A stretch of DNA of 51,903 nucleotides from Anaerolineales bacterium (GTDB lineage: Bacteria; Chloroflexota; Anaerolineae; Anaerolineales; DRMV01), in assembly GCA_027053355.1 (NCBI GenBank), contig JALUDX010000059.1, forward strand, positions 1-51,903. The letters run 5' to 3'. Shown piece by piece: positions 15,563 to 24,208 of the stretch (the stretch's first letter is position 1; each line of letters begins with the position of its first letter). A program made the position numbers and the translations under genes. Under the pieces are notes generated by a model. The model worked only from the letters and a program-made list of their open reading frames with translations, was not told where the DNA came from and did not search any database.

Positions 15563-17290
15563 ATGGACAAACCCTCGGCTTTTCGTTTGCTCGACACGCC
15601 CACGGCCGAAGTGGCCGTTTACCTGCCCGATGGCCGCGGCATCGTAGGGCCGCGCGGCGCGGCGGTAGCCGACTTCCTCCAGCCCATCGCCGAGACCCTG
15701 CCTGCCCCCCTGATGGGCGCAGTGGTCAACGGCGACCTGCGGGAACTCACCTTCCCCATCCAACTGGAAGCCCAAGTCCGCCCCGTCACTTTGCGCGATT
15801 CGGATGGCATCCGCATTTACCGCCGTTCGTTGGTGTTTTTACTGGAAGTGGCGTTCTCTGACCTCTTCCCCCAGGGGCGGCTGATCGTGGATCACTCGGT
15901 GGTCTCCGGCGGCTATTTTTGCCGGGCGCGGCCCGCGCTCGACCAAGCGGCGCTGCGCCGCCTGGAAGCCCACATGCGGGAACTGGTGCAGCAAAACCTG
16001 CCCATCGTGCGCGCGGAACTGCCCCTGGACGAGGCCATCGCTTATTTCCAGACGCACGGCCACACCGACAAAGTGCGCCTGCTGCGCCATCGGGCGAAAG
16101 ATTACCTCACCGTGTACCGCTTAGGCGACTATCTGGACTACCACCACGGCTACATGGTGCCGGCCACGGGCTATCTGCGCTGGTTTGCGTTGGCCCCTGC
16201 GGAAGGCGGGTTTATCTTGCGCTTCCCCCAGCGGGAGCACCCGACCACCTTGCCGCCCTTGGGCAAGCCCTCCAAACTGCTGGCCACGTTCCGCCAATAC
16301 GGCGATTGGCTGCGCCGCTTGGGCATCAACAACGTGGGCTCCCTCAACGATGCGGTGGAAAGCGGGCGCATCCGCGAGGTGGTTTTGGTCTCCGAAGCCC
16401 TGCACGAGCAACGCATTGCCGAGATTGCGGCCAAAATTGCCGCCCAGCGAGAAGCCATGCGGGTGGTGCTCATCGCGGGGCCTTCTTCTTCGGGCAAGAC
16501 CACCTTCTCTAAACGCCTGACCGTGCAACTGCTCACCCAGGGGCTTTCCCCCTTCCCCCTGGAATTGGACAACTATTTCGTCGACCGGAAGCACACGCCC
16601 CGCGACGCGCAGGGGAATTACGACTTCGAGCACATCGACGCGCTGGACCGTGACCGCCTGGCTGAAGACGTCCACCGTCTGTTGCGAGGCGAAGCGGTGC
16701 AACTGCCGCGCTACAACTTCAAAACCGGCCACCGCGAGCCCGGCGAGGTGGTGCAACTCGCACCCGGCCAACTCATCATCATGGAAGGCATCCACGGACT
16801 GAACCCGCGGCTGCTGCCTGGCATCCCCCGCGAGCAGACGTTCCGCATCTACGTGTCGGCGCTCACCCAACTCAATTTGGACTGCCACAACCGGGTTTCC
16901 ACCACCGACACCCGGTTGCTGCGGCGCATTGTGCGCGACGCGCGCGATCGGGGGTACAGCGCGCAAGAGACCATCGACCGTTGGGAGGCCGTGCGCCGGG
17001 GCGAAAAGCGGTGGATTTTCCCCTTTCAGGAAGAGGCCGACGTGATGTTCAACTCAGCCTTAGTCTACGAACTGGCCGTCCTCAAAACTTACGCGGTACC
17101 GCTGCTGTTGCAAGTGCCCCACCACACCCCCGCGCACATCGAAGCCAAGCGGCTGCTCTCTTTGCTGGAATGGTTTGTGCCGGTAGAAGCACGGCTGGTG
17201 CCCGACGATTCGTTGTTGCGCGAATTCATCGGCGGCTCCATCCTCAGCGCCTTTTTGCTGTGGCACAATGACCTTTCGTCTGGCCAATAG
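15563..17290 (+). CDS. TGS-domain nucleoside (uridine) kinase
   Basis: This 575-residue protein joins an N-terminal TGS domain and a threonyl-tRNA-synthetase-like second additional domain (HGHTDKVRLLRHRAKDYL around residue 165) to a C-terminal uridine-kinase-type P-loop domain. Walker A is GPSSSGKTT near 307, followed by the LDNYFVDR motif typical of uridine kinases and FNSALVYELAVLK near the end. This architecture is a known bacterial family (TM0751-like) that phosphorylates a nucleoside; the natural substrate is not settled. The ATG is preceded by AGGAGG at five bases. It is monocistronic; a repeat element starts five bases after the stop. Confidence 0.9.
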   Translation: MDKPSAFRLLDTPTAEVAVYLPDGRGIVGPRGAAVADFLQPIAETLPAPLMGAVVNGDLRELTFPIQLEAQVRPVTLRDSDGIRIYRRSLVFLLEVAFSDLFPQGRLIVDHSVVSGGYFCRARPALDQAALRRLEAHMRELVQQNLPIVRAELPLDEAIAYFQTHGHTDKVRLLRHRAKDYLTVYRLGDYLDYHHGYMVPATGYLRWFALAPAEGGFILRFPQREHPTTLPPLGKPSKLLATFRQYGDWLRRLGINNVGSLNDAVESGRIREVVLVSEALHEQRIAEIAAKIAAQREAMRVVLIAGPSSSGKTTFSKRLTVQLLTQGLSPFPLELDNYFVDRKHTPRDAQGNYDFEHIDALDRDRLAEDVHRLLRGEAVQLPRYNFKTGHREPGEVVQLAPGQLIIMEGIHGLNPRLLPGIPREQTFRIYVSALTQLNLDCHNRVSTTDTRLLRRIVRDARDRGYSAQETIDRWEAVRRGEKRWIFPFQEEADVMFNSALVYELAVLKTYAVPLLLQVPHHTPAHIEAKRLLSLLEWFVPVEARLVPDDSLLREFIGGSILSAFLLWHNDLSSGQ

Positions 17291-17295
17291 GGCGG

Positions 17296-17487
17296 GTAAC
17301 CGTTCAACCGCGGGGAAGAGAAACCGCAGATTACGCCGGTTTCACAGATGAGCACAGATTGGGCGAAAAACACTAAAAAGCCCTCTCTCTCGCCCTCACT
17401 TCTTGGCGGTCTTGGCGTCATCTTGGCGACCTTGGCGACCTAAAAATCAGTGCTATCCGTGGTCTATTCCCTTGGGTGAATAGTTAC
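17296..17487. repeat. GTAAC-ended element, copy R3 with both ends
   Basis: This 192-base non-coding element has clear inverted ends: GTAACCGTTCAACC at left and, on the minus strand, GTAACTATTCACCC at right. Both continue with a GGGAAGAGA or GGGAATAGA stretch and then ACCGCAGAT or ACCACGGAT. The interior holds CTTGGCG-type repeats (17402-17440). It separates the kinase gene from the AmrS promoter. Confidence 0.65.
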
Positions 17488-17515
17488 GCATTCTGAACCG
17501 GTTGTGCTCAGGGGC

Positions 17516-17521
17516 TATAAT
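17516..17521 (+). promoter_or_regulatory. -10 box of amrS
   Basis: TATAAT on the plus strand, about 76 bases before the amrS ATG. It lies 29 bases beyond the end of element R3. The -35 is weak. Confidence 0.5.
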
Positions 17522-17597
17522 AAAAACAGGAGCAGATTGCGCGCTTCCTCGACACGGTACGCGTTGTGCATCAGCCGACACTTTCAGGAGGAACACC

Positions 17598-18713
17598 ATG
17601 TCCACCGTTTTGGCTGACTTGCTCGACAGCATGACCGTAGAAGGCCAATTGTACGAGAAAATGGAAGGGGGACGGGTGCGCTGCCTGGCTTGCGGCCACC
17701 GTTGTGTCATCAACCCGGGCCGGCGGGGGGTGTGCAAAGTCCGCTTCAACCGGGAGGGCAAACTGATGGCACCCTGGGGGTATGTGGCCGGTTTGCAGGC
17801 CGACCCCATCGAGAAAAAGCCCTTTTATCACTTCCTGCCCGGCAGCGACGCGCTCACCTTTGGCATGTTGGGGTGCGATATGCACTGCCCCTTTTGCCAA
17901 AACTGGCTCACTTCGCAGGCGTTGCGCGACCCTGCCGCGGAGGCCGCGGGGCACTTCATCCGTAAGATCTCGCCGCAGCAATTGGTTCAGGCCGCGCGCC
18001 AAACCCGCGCCGCGACCATCGCTTCCTCTTACAACGAGCCGCTCATCACCATCGAGTGGGCGGTGGAGATCTTCCGCTTGGCCAAAGCCCAGGGTTTCAA
18101 AACCGTGTTCGTCTCCAACGGCCACGCCACCCCCGAAGCCCTGGCTTACCTGCGCCCCTATTTGGACGGCTATAAAATCGACCTCAAAACCATGGATGCC
18201 AAAGCCTACCGCCGCTTGGGGGGCAATTTGCAACGGGTGTTAGACACCATCGCCATGGCGCACGAGCAGGGGTTTTGGGTGGAAGTGGTCACCCTGGTCA
18301 TCCCCGGTTATAACGATAGCCCCGAAATGCTGCTGGACGCGGCGCGTTACATCGCCTCGGTTTCGCCCGACATCCCCTGGCATGTGACCGCGTTTCACCC
18401 CGATTACCAGATGACCGAACCGCCGCCCACGTCGGTGCGCACGTTGTTGCAGGCGGCAGAAATCGGGCAAGAAGCCGGGCTGCACTTCGTTTACGCGGGG
18501 AACTTACCGGGCTATGTTGCCGATTACGAAAACACCTATTGCCCCCATTGCGGCGCGCTGCTCATCAAACGCCAGGGCTACAGGTTGCAGGAGTATCACC
18601 TCACCGGGGAAGGGACGTGCCCGCGCTGCGGCGCGCAGATCCCCGGGGTGTGGCCGAAAGACCCGCAGCAGGTGCGCTTAGGCGGGTATGGACGCCCGCG
18701 CGTGGTGTGGTGA
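17598..18713 (+). CDS. amrS: AmmeMemoRadiSam system radical SAM enzyme
   Basis: This 371-residue radical SAM protein has the CX3CX2C cluster motif CDMHCPFC at 93-100, followed by QNW. An N-terminal Cys-rich stretch (CLACGHRC, 29-36, then GVC) precedes it, and CPHCG and CPRCG form a zinc-ribbon-like end near 315-347. These are the hallmarks of AmrS (MJ0808-type, pyruvate-formate-lyase-activating-enzyme-like). The system usually includes Memo-like AmrB and AMMECR1-like AmrA, which are not next to it here. The reaction is still undefined as far as I know. The ATG at 17598 has AGGAGG eight bases upstream; in-frame extension upstream would cross the promoter and is rejected. Confidence 0.9.
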   Translation: MSTVLADLLDSMTVEGQLYEKMEGGRVRCLACGHRCVINPGRRGVCKVRFNREGKLMAPWGYVAGLQADPIEKKPFYHFLPGSDALTFGMLGCDMHCPFCQNWLTSQALRDPAAEAAGHFIRKISPQQLVQAARQTRAATIASSYNEPLITIEWAVEIFRLAKAQGFKTVFVSNGHATPEALAYLRPYLDGYKIDLKTMDAKAYRRLGGNLQRVLDTIAMAHEQGFWVEVVTLVIPGYNDSPEMLLDAARYIASVSPDIPWHVTAFHPDYQMTEPPPTSVRTLLQAAEIGQEAGLHFVYAGNLPGYVADYENTYCPHCGALLIKRQGYRLQEYHLTGEGTCPRCGAQIPGVWPKDPQQVRLGGYGRPRVVW

Positions 18714-18783
18714 GCAGCCCGCGCCCTTGGTTGTGCCGGGCTGCTGTGCCCCTACGCCTCCTCAGACCCTGAAAACGCCTCGA

Positions 18784-18812
18784 GGAGGGGCGAGACGACG
18801 CCTCGCCCCTCC
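18784..18812 (+). terminator. GC-rich hairpin between convergent genes
   Basis: GGAGGGGCGAG (18784-18794) pairs perfectly with CTCGCCCCTCC (18802-18812). It lies between the ends of amrS and the aminotransferase and could stop transcription from both sides; only TTT follows on the plus strand. The sequence also matches the REP-like palindromes of this window. Confidence 0.5.
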
Positions 18813-18834
18813 TTTGCGCCTCTTTGCGGGCAGG

Positions 18835-19923
18835 CTATCCTTCGGTCGGGATCTCGCGGCTCTGCAGGAGTTCGTCGAGGGCGGCCAGCAGGGTTTCGAT
18901 ATCGTGCATTTGCAACTCGCCCATGTGCGCAATGCGGAAGGCTTTGCCCTTGAGCGGGCCATAGCCGTTGGCGATGCGCATATCGCGGGGCCGCAGATAA
19001 TCGTTGATTTCCGCCGCGCCGATGCCGTGGGCGTTGAAAATCGCGGTGACCGTTTTCGAGCGATACCCTTCTGCGGCCAGCAGGTCGAAGCCCCGGGCCG
19101 TCGCCCACGCGCGCACCCGCTTGGCCATGGCTTCGTGGCGGGCAAAGCGGTTCTCCAGCCCTTCGGCCAAGATGCGATCCAACTGATAATCCAGCGCGTA
19201 GACCAGCGAGACCGCGGGGGTGGCGGGGGTAGAGTCTTTCAAGCGGTGCTTTTCCAAACGCAAGAAATCGAAATACCACCCCCGGAAGGGCACGGTTTTG
19301 GCCTTCTCCATCGCCCGGTCGGAGACCGCACCCAAGGCCAGGCCCGGCGGCAACGCCAAGCACTTTTGCGAAGAAGTGAGCACCATATCCAGCCCCCAGG
19401 CGTCCATCTCTAACTTCGCGCCGCCCAAGGACGAAACCGCGTCCACGCAGATCAGCGTGTTGGGGCTGACTGCGCGCACTGCCGCGGCGATTGCCTGGAT
19501 GGGGTTTTCCAGCCCCACCGAGGTTTCGTTGTGCACCACGGTGATGATTTCGTAGGCTTCTTGCTGCAGCGCCTGGGCCACGGCTTCGGGGGTGATCGGC
19601 TGCCCCCATGGCGCCTCCAGGCGGGTGACCTTTTTGCCGTTGGTTTCGGCCACCTCAGCCCATCGTTTGCCAAAAGCGCCGTTCACGCAGGCCAACACCT
19701 TTTCCTTTGCCAGATTGCGCACCGCGGCCTCTTGCAGGCCGGTGCCCGAAGAAGCGGTGATGAACACCCGGTGCTGGGTATAGAACAACTGGCGGGCTTT
19801 GGCCTCAGCCCGGTGAAAGATATCTTCGAACTCTGGGCTGCGATGCGGCAAAATCGGCCGCGCCTGGGCTTGCAACACATCTTCGGCCACATCCACAGGG
19901 CCGGGGACAAACATCGGAGACAT
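18835..19923 (-). CDS. class V aminotransferase (alanine-glyoxylate / serine-pyruvate type)
   Basis: This 362-residue PLP enzyme has the fold and motifs of the alanine-glyoxylate aminotransferase group: NGAFGKRWAE near 81-90, the cofactor Asp in CVDAVSSLGG (Asp161) and the PLP Lys in TSSQKCLALPPG (Lys187). It probably interconverts glyoxylate or hydroxypyruvate with glycine or serine in the cytoplasm; phosphoserine aminotransferase or PucG-like activity are alternatives. The ATG at 19923 has GGAGG five bases upstream. The promoter -10 (TGTTACAAT) overlaps the end of repeat element R4. It is monocistronic and converges on amrS. Confidence 0.88.
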   Translation of the reverse strand: MSPMFVPGPVDVAEDVLQAQARPILPHRSPEFEDIFHRAEAKARQLFYTQHRVFITASSGTGLQEAAVRNLAKEKVLACVNGAFGKRWAEVAETNGKKVTRLEAPWGQPITPEAVAQALQQEAYEIITVVHNETSVGLENPIQAIAAAVRAVSPNTLICVDAVSSLGGAKLEMDAWGLDMVLTSSQKCLALPPGLALGAVSDRAMEKAKTVPFRGWYFDFLRLEKHRLKDSTPATPAVSLVYALDYQLDRILAEGLENRFARHEAMAKRVRAWATARGFDLLAAEGYRSKTVTAIFNAHGIGAAEINDYLRPRDMRIANGYGPLKGKAFRIAHMGELQMHDIETLLAALDELLQSREIPTEG

Positions 19924-19962
19924 GATGACCTCCAAAAGGGGAGAGAGATTGGGTGGGTGTTA

Positions 19963-19971
19963 ATTGTAACA
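19963..19971 (-). promoter_or_regulatory. extended -10 of the aminotransferase gene, part of repeat R4
   Basis: The minus strand reads TGTTACAAT. Its GTTAC is the terminal GTTAC of element R4, so the repeat end supplies most of this promoter box. Leader length would be about 34 bases. Confidence 0.45.
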
Positions 19972-20221
19972 TTCAAGCCGCCGTTCACCCTCAAGAGACA
20001 CTGCGGAACTGCGGATGACGTAGACAGAAAACCACAGAAGCCACAGAGAAGGCACCGAGAACACAGAAGGCGGGAGGGGTTGGGGTAGTAAATGGCGCTT
20101 GGTTACTTGGTGCTTGGTTACTCAGGCGCCTCACCCGGTGCCCTCGGCGCCCTAAAATCCGCGTCCATCCACCAACATCCGCGTTCATCCGTGGGCTGTT
20201 TCCCAAAGGCTGAACAGTTAC
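19966..20221 (-). repeat. full-length GTAAC-ended element, copy R4
   Basis: This 256-base element, read on the minus strand, starts GTAACTGTTCAGCCTTTGG and carries in order: CACGGATGAACGCGGATG, a GCGGATTTT end, GGGCGCCGAGGGCACC, a GCGCCTGAGTAACCAAGC stretch, CATTTACTACCCC, and TTCTGTGG/TTCTCTGTGG repeats. The copy at 49111-49380 has the same modules in the same order. It ends with GTTAC at 19966-19970. Confidence 0.75.
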
Positions 20222-20395
20222 ACATTCAAGTCGCCGTTCACCCTTGGGAAAATGGCTGCGAATGCCGCGAGAACGCATTGCGCGTTGAGGGAACGCCGAG
20301 AAAGCAAAAGCGCAGGGCGAGGCGTGCCCCGCCTTGCGCTTTACAACTTTTTGTGTTTTCCCGTTTGTGTATTTCCCCTTGCTGAGGCGAATAGA
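20222..20395. repeat. second, partial element next to R4 (R4b)
   Basis: Directly after R4 comes CATTCAAGTCGCCGTTCAC and then CCTTGGGAAAATGGC, the family terminus without its GTAAC. A 22-base sequence starting CATTCAAG is present on both sides of R4 (19970-19991 and 20223-20244, one mismatch). The rest of the interval holds the restriction operon terminator and ends near CGAATAGATAG. Confidence 0.4.
20300..20342 (-). terminator. terminator of the restriction-modification operon
   Basis: On the minus strand AAAGCGCAAGGCGG pairs with a nearly complementary arm ending in CGCTTT, about 13 base pairs, and is followed by TTGCTTTC. It sits about 58 bases after the restriction gene stop. Confidence 0.55.
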
Positions 20396-20399
20396 TAGT

Positions 20400-21257
20400 T
20401 CAGGCGGCCAAATCAAGCGGCAAATCACTGATGTCGCGCAGGCGCTGCCCCGAAATCATGGTTTCCAGCAAGCCTTGGGCTGTCTCATCCCCTGCTGCTG
20501 CAACCGCCTGCTGCAGTTCGGGCAGAGCGACGTGATACACACAATCCAGGTCGCCTGTGCCCAACGCAAGGGAAGCCAGCCTGCCGGGATGCGGCTCGGC
20601 AGTGACAACCACAATGTGCGGTGTATGCCCTTTCCGGTTGCGGATGAGGTTCAGCCCTTCCGTGCGCACGTTTTGCGAACGGTCGCTGCGGATAGTCCAC
20701 TTGCAGGAAATGCTGGCGTGCAAGAGCGGCACGTGGTTGTTCACACGACGCAATGGTGAAAGGCCGGCGATAACGCGCCCTTCAACGAGATTCTCTCCCC
20801 GATTGATCGCTTTATCAGGAAGCGGCTCACGCGCCACAATGATGTCGGGGGCAATGAGGTAATCCCCCAATGCCGCCCGCAGCGCCGGATGCGCGTGTAA
20901 CGCCTCAGTCAGGTCGGCCAAATGGCGGTATTGGGCGAAATCCTGAATGTGCGCATTGAGGTAAAAACGCCAATCGCCGGGGCGAAGGTGTTGCAGCAAG
21001 CCAAAGGCTTTCTCAAGGTAACGGCGGGTAGCGGCCTCAAAGGATTTCCCCACCTGTTGCGGTTTACGTTCCTTGTGCGGCAAGCGACAACCGGCAACCT
21101 CGGCGATTTGTTCCCACATCAAGCGCGCCACTTCACGGCTGGTTTTGTTGCTCTTGTCGGCATTGTTGGGATAGCCCGCCGAGGAAAGCCAAACCACCTC
21201 ATCGCAAAGCGCACGGTGATAACGCCGCCGCAGGTTTTGCCACACCGTGAGCGTCAC
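20400..21257 (-). CDS. NgoMIV-family type II restriction endonuclease
   Basis: This 285-residue protein matches NgoMIV (286 residues), which cuts GCCGGC as a tetramer. The family stretch SCKWTIRSDRSQNVRTEGLN runs from residue 184, and NLIRNRKG follows. The active-site residues fall at nearly the same positions as in NgoMIV: Glu74, Asp138, Lys186 and Glu200, against Glu70, Asp140, Lys187 and Glu201. The start is a GTG at 21257 that overlaps the methyltransferase stop as GTGA, so the nuclease can only be translated after the methylase. Recognition of GCCGGC is inferred from family. A terminator follows. The gene looks intact. Confidence 0.9.
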   Translation of the reverse strand: MTLTVWQNLRRRYHRALCDEVVWLSSAGYPNNADKSNKTSREVARLMWEQIAEVAGCRLPHKERKPQQVGKSFEAATRRYLEKAFGLLQHLRPGDWRFYLNAHIQDFAQYRHLADLTEALHAHPALRAALGDYLIAPDIIVAREPLPDKAINRGENLVEGRVIAGLSPLRRVNNHVPLLHASISCKWTIRSDRSQNVRTEGLNLIRNRKGHTPHIVVVTAEPHPGRLASLALGTGDLDCVYHVALPELQQAVAAAGDETAQGLLETMISGQRLRDISDLPLDLAA

Positions 21258-22591
21258 GACGCATCTCCCTCTTTGAGAAAGCCGAGGACGTACTCCGAGT
21301 GCATCCGCTTTTCGATGGCTGAGCCAATGCCGCCGCGCCGCGTCGGCATCATCCGGCGGTCGCGGTCCAACTGACGCTCGCCAATGCCCACACAGCGCAG
21401 CCCTACCTGCTCGCCAATGGCAGCCAAACTTTGGGGCACCCGGGCCGGCACGCCGCGCATCGTGCTCTCGCCCACGACCAACACGGCAACGCCTTCGGGC
21501 ACAAGCACCCGGCGCATTTCGTTCAGTACCCGGCGCATTTCAGAGAAATACCGGTGAAGCACTTTGCCCTTTCTGGCATCCACCGCGGCGACTTCACCCA
21601 CAGCCTGCATGGCTGCAGGCGGCAGGGCTTCCATTTCAAAGCCCTGCAACGCCTCGCCGCCGATGTATTCCTTCCGCAAAGCGCCCAATGCCCGAATGCT
21701 ATAGCCCCACCAAATCAGCGAAAACTTGTGCGCCCGCATGTAGTCAATGGCGTTGGCAGCATAGGGCGGCGATGTCACAATGAGGTGGACGCTGTTCGCA
21801 TTAAAGGGAAGGCGCTGGGCATCGGCCTCGCTCAACCAGGGGAACACCGACGGGCGGGGCGGCATCTGAGCCAACAGGCGTAAAGCCCGCCGTGCTTTTG
21901 CACGGAAGGCTTCCACTGCCGAGCGGGGTGCTTTTTCCACTTTATGGGGGCGGGTGTGGGAAAGGTCGCGTGCCTGAGCAACACTCCCCGATTTGGCAAT
22001 GATGGTGCTGGAAAACACCACCCGCAAGAAAGGCTGCACGGCAGGCGGGCTTTCCTCAATGGCCGCGCTCAAAGCAAGCAATTCCTGCTGGGTTTGGGGC
22101 AAAAACCAGTAATCGGCAAAGGCACGGGTGGGGTCGTCCAGGCGGGCTTCCCGCAAAACGGCAAGGGATCGAGGATTTTCCAGCATTTGCCGGGCGCAGG
22201 TGAGCACGGCATGGAAAGCCGATTCAAGCAATGCGGGGGCAGGCGGGGTGGCTTTGGCCGCCACTAACCGCAGTGCCAAGGGGTCAATGTCGGTGCCCAA
22301 CGCCACACGCCCCAGCCGGTGGGCTTCCAAAATCGTGGTGCCGGAACCCATCATGGGGTCAAGCACACGGTCGCCGGGCTCGGTCAGGTGGCGGATGAAA
22401 AGCCGTGGTAACGCCGGCGGAAATTTTGCTGGGAAGGGATGGAGCGCGTGCAGCGGGTCTTCCCCCTTTTGGCCGTGGAAGTTCAGGTCGCCTTCCAGTA
22501 GCAAGCGGAGTTTAGCCGCCTGCGAAGGGGCGGCCACCACTTCGGGGCGCAGTTGAGGTTGAGGCAAGGTGTATTCCAGCGGCAGTTGCAT
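21254..22591 (-). CDS. DNA amino-methyltransferase of the restriction-modification pair
   Basis: This 445-residue protein has the HPFPAKFPPALPRLFI stretch (51-66), SAM motif I DPMMGSGTTILEA (78-90) and the catalytic motif IV TSPPYAANAIDYM near 272. The SPPY form points to amino methylation, N4-cytosine or N6-adenine. Because the partner nuclease should recognise GCCGGC, which has no adenine, N4-cytosine is the likely product (inference). Motif I comes before motif IV. The ATG at 22591 lies exactly six bases after TATAAT, predicting a leaderless mRNA, and the downstream nuclease GTG overlaps its stop. Leaderless methylase plus coupled nuclease would let protection come first. Confidence 0.88.
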   Translation of the reverse strand: MQLPLEYTLPQPQLRPEVVAAPSQAAKLRLLLEGDLNFHGQKGEDPLHALHPFPAKFPPALPRLFIRHLTEPGDRVLDPMMGSGTTILEAHRLGRVALGTDIDPLALRLVAAKATPPAPALLESAFHAVLTCARQMLENPRSLAVLREARLDDPTRAFADYWFLPQTQQELLALSAAIEESPPAVQPFLRVVFSSTIIAKSGSVAQARDLSHTRPHKVEKAPRSAVEAFRAKARRALRLLAQMPPRPSVFPWLSEADAQRLPFNANSVHLIVTSPPYAANAIDYMRAHKFSLIWWGYSIRALGALRKEYIGGEALQGFEMEALPPAAMQAVGEVAAVDARKGKVLHRYFSEMRRVLNEMRRVLVPEGVAVLVVGESTMRGVPARVPQSLAAIGEQVGLRCVGIGERQLDRDRRMMPTRRGGIGSAIEKRMHSEYVLGFLKEGDAS

Positions 22592-22597
22592 AACCTC

Positions 22598-22603
22598 ATT
22601 ATA
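22598..22603 (-). promoter_or_regulatory. -10 box giving a leaderless methyltransferase mRNA
   Basis: TATAAT on the minus strand, six bases (GAGGTT), then the ATG at 22591. It starts only four bases after the elp3 stop codon. A weak TTTGGT lies 16 bases further upstream. Confidence 0.6.
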
Positions 22604-22606
22604 CCG

Positions 22607-24208
22607 CTACAACCCCTTCACCAAATACACCTCCCCCCGGGTGAAGCCCCGTTCCAGGTAATACTGCCGGGTGCCCACCGCGGCAATCACGGCCAAGCGG
22701 CGGAAGCCCGCGGCCCGGGCGATGCGGTCGGCTTCTGCCAGCAGGCGGGTGCCCAGGCCGATGTGCTGGGCCGCACCCTCTTGCGCCGCGCCCACGGGCA
22801 GCGATTGGCCGTACACATGCACTTCGCGGATGATGGCCGCGCCCGCCAGGTCGGCCATGCCCACATCGGGCGCTTCGGCGCGGGGCAGTGAAAGCCGCAA
22901 AAAGCCTGCCAGGCGGTCGTCTGGGGTGACGAATTGCAGGAAGTGCTCTTCCGCGTGGGCTGCGGCGTAGGTGAAATCTTCCAGCCGCAGCAGGTCGGGG
23001 CGCACGGGCTGGCCCCGCACCTCGCGGCAGCGGATGCAGCGGCAGCGGGTGCCGCGCCGCGCCATTTCGGCCAGCACGTCCTGCCGCAAACTGGTGCGCT
23101 TGTTGCCCGCCACCACGTGGGTCGAGGGGATGTCGCGAATCACCCGGTTGATGCGGCAATAGGGCGGCACCGTGGCCTTGACGTCGGCCAGCAGACCGAT
23201 CAGTTCCTCGGTGGTATAGGGGGTGTAGCCGCCCTGCTTCCAGATTTCGTAGAGTGCGGTATTGGGCAGCAATTGGGTGGGGTAAATTTTCAGTTCGTCG
23301 GGGCACAAGCCCTGCCATAGGCGGGCGAAATCGGCGCGGTCGCTCTGGGGCGTGGCGCCCAGCAGGTTGGGCATCCAGTGCGCCACGATTTTGAAGCCCG
23401 CCGCCCGCAGCAGCGCCGCGGCGCGCAGGTTGTCTGCCACCGTGTGGCCGCGCTTGTTGAGGGCCAAAATGCGGTCGTCCATGCTCTGGAAGCCCACCTG
23501 CACCTTGGTCACGCCCAGTTCGCGCAGCCGGCGCAGGGAAGCGGGCGACACGTGGTCGGGCCGGGTTTCCACCACCAGCCCCACATTGCGGTGGCGGGCG
23601 GTTTCGTTGTGGCGCTGGGCGGCTTCCAGGGTTGGGGCGCGGCATTCGCCCTCCTGCTGCCACGCGGCGGGGCAGTCGTCCGCGTTGAGGGCGTCGAACA
23701 GACGGCGGATGAACCACGTCTGGTAATCCTTGGGGTAAGCCGTCCACGTGCCGCCCAACACCAGCAACTCGATTTTGTCGGTGGGGTGGCCGACGGCTTC
23801 CAGCGCGGCCAGGCGGGCGCTCACCTGGGCGTAGGGGTCGAAGGCGTGCATCAGCGCCCGCTGCGCGCCGGGCTCGTCGGGCAGGTAACTCTTGGGCATC
23901 CGCACGTCGTCGGGGCAGAAAATGCACTCGCCGGGGCAGGGGTAGGGCTTAGTGAGCACCGTAACCACCGTCACGCCCGAAAGCGAGCGCACCGGCTTCA
24001 GGCGGATGCGCGCCAGCAGGTTTGGGTCGGCTTCCCAGACGCCGCTTTCCACCAACCGGCGGTAGGCCGCCACCAAGGCGCTCTTGCTCAGCAGCCCATG
24101 CGGCAGCGGGTGGCGCTTGATGGCCGTCATCACGTCCAGGCCGTCGCGGATGGCTTCCAGCGCGGCCACGGCCTGGGCAAAGGTTTCGGGGGGGAGGGGG
24201 TTCGTCAT
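22607..24208 (-). CDS. elp3: Elp3-type radical SAM/GNAT tRNA-modifying enzyme
   Basis: This 533-residue protein combines a radical SAM domain, with the CX3CX2C motif CPGECIFC at 91-98, and a C-terminal GNAT acetyltransferase domain from about 390 onward (HIGLGTRLLAEADRIARAAG, then TRQYYLERGF). This is the architecture of Elp3, which makes carboxymethyluridine at tRNA wobble U34 from acetyl-CoA and SAM. Bacterial and archaeal members work without the other Elongator subunits. The RCRCIRC stretch near 395-401 may hold zinc. The start at 24208 is chosen because the family N-terminus begins there; the ribosome site is weak (GGATGAG). Upstream frames are AT-poor filler. Confidence 0.88.
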   Translation of the reverse strand: MTNPLPPETFAQAVAALEAIRDGLDVMTAIKRHPLPHGLLSKSALVAAYRRLVESGVWEADPNLLARIRLKPVRSLSGVTVVTVLTKPYPCPGECIFCPDDVRMPKSYLPDEPGAQRALMHAFDPYAQVSARLAALEAVGHPTDKIELLVLGGTWTAYPKDYQTWFIRRLFDALNADDCPAAWQQEGECRAPTLEAAQRHNETARHRNVGLVVETRPDHVSPASLRRLRELGVTKVQVGFQSMDDRILALNKRGHTVADNLRAAALLRAAGFKIVAHWMPNLLGATPQSDRADFARLWQGLCPDELKIYPTQLLPNTALYEIWKQGGYTPYTTEELIGLLADVKATVPPYCRINRVIRDIPSTHVVAGNKRTSLRQDVLAEMARRGTRCRCIRCREVRGQPVRPDLLRLEDFTYAAAHAEEHFLQFVTPDDRLAGFLRLSLPRAEAPDVGMADLAGAAIIREVHVYGQSLPVGAAQEGAAQHIGLGTRLLAEADRIARAAGFRRLAVIAAVGTRQYYLERGFTRGEVYLVKGL

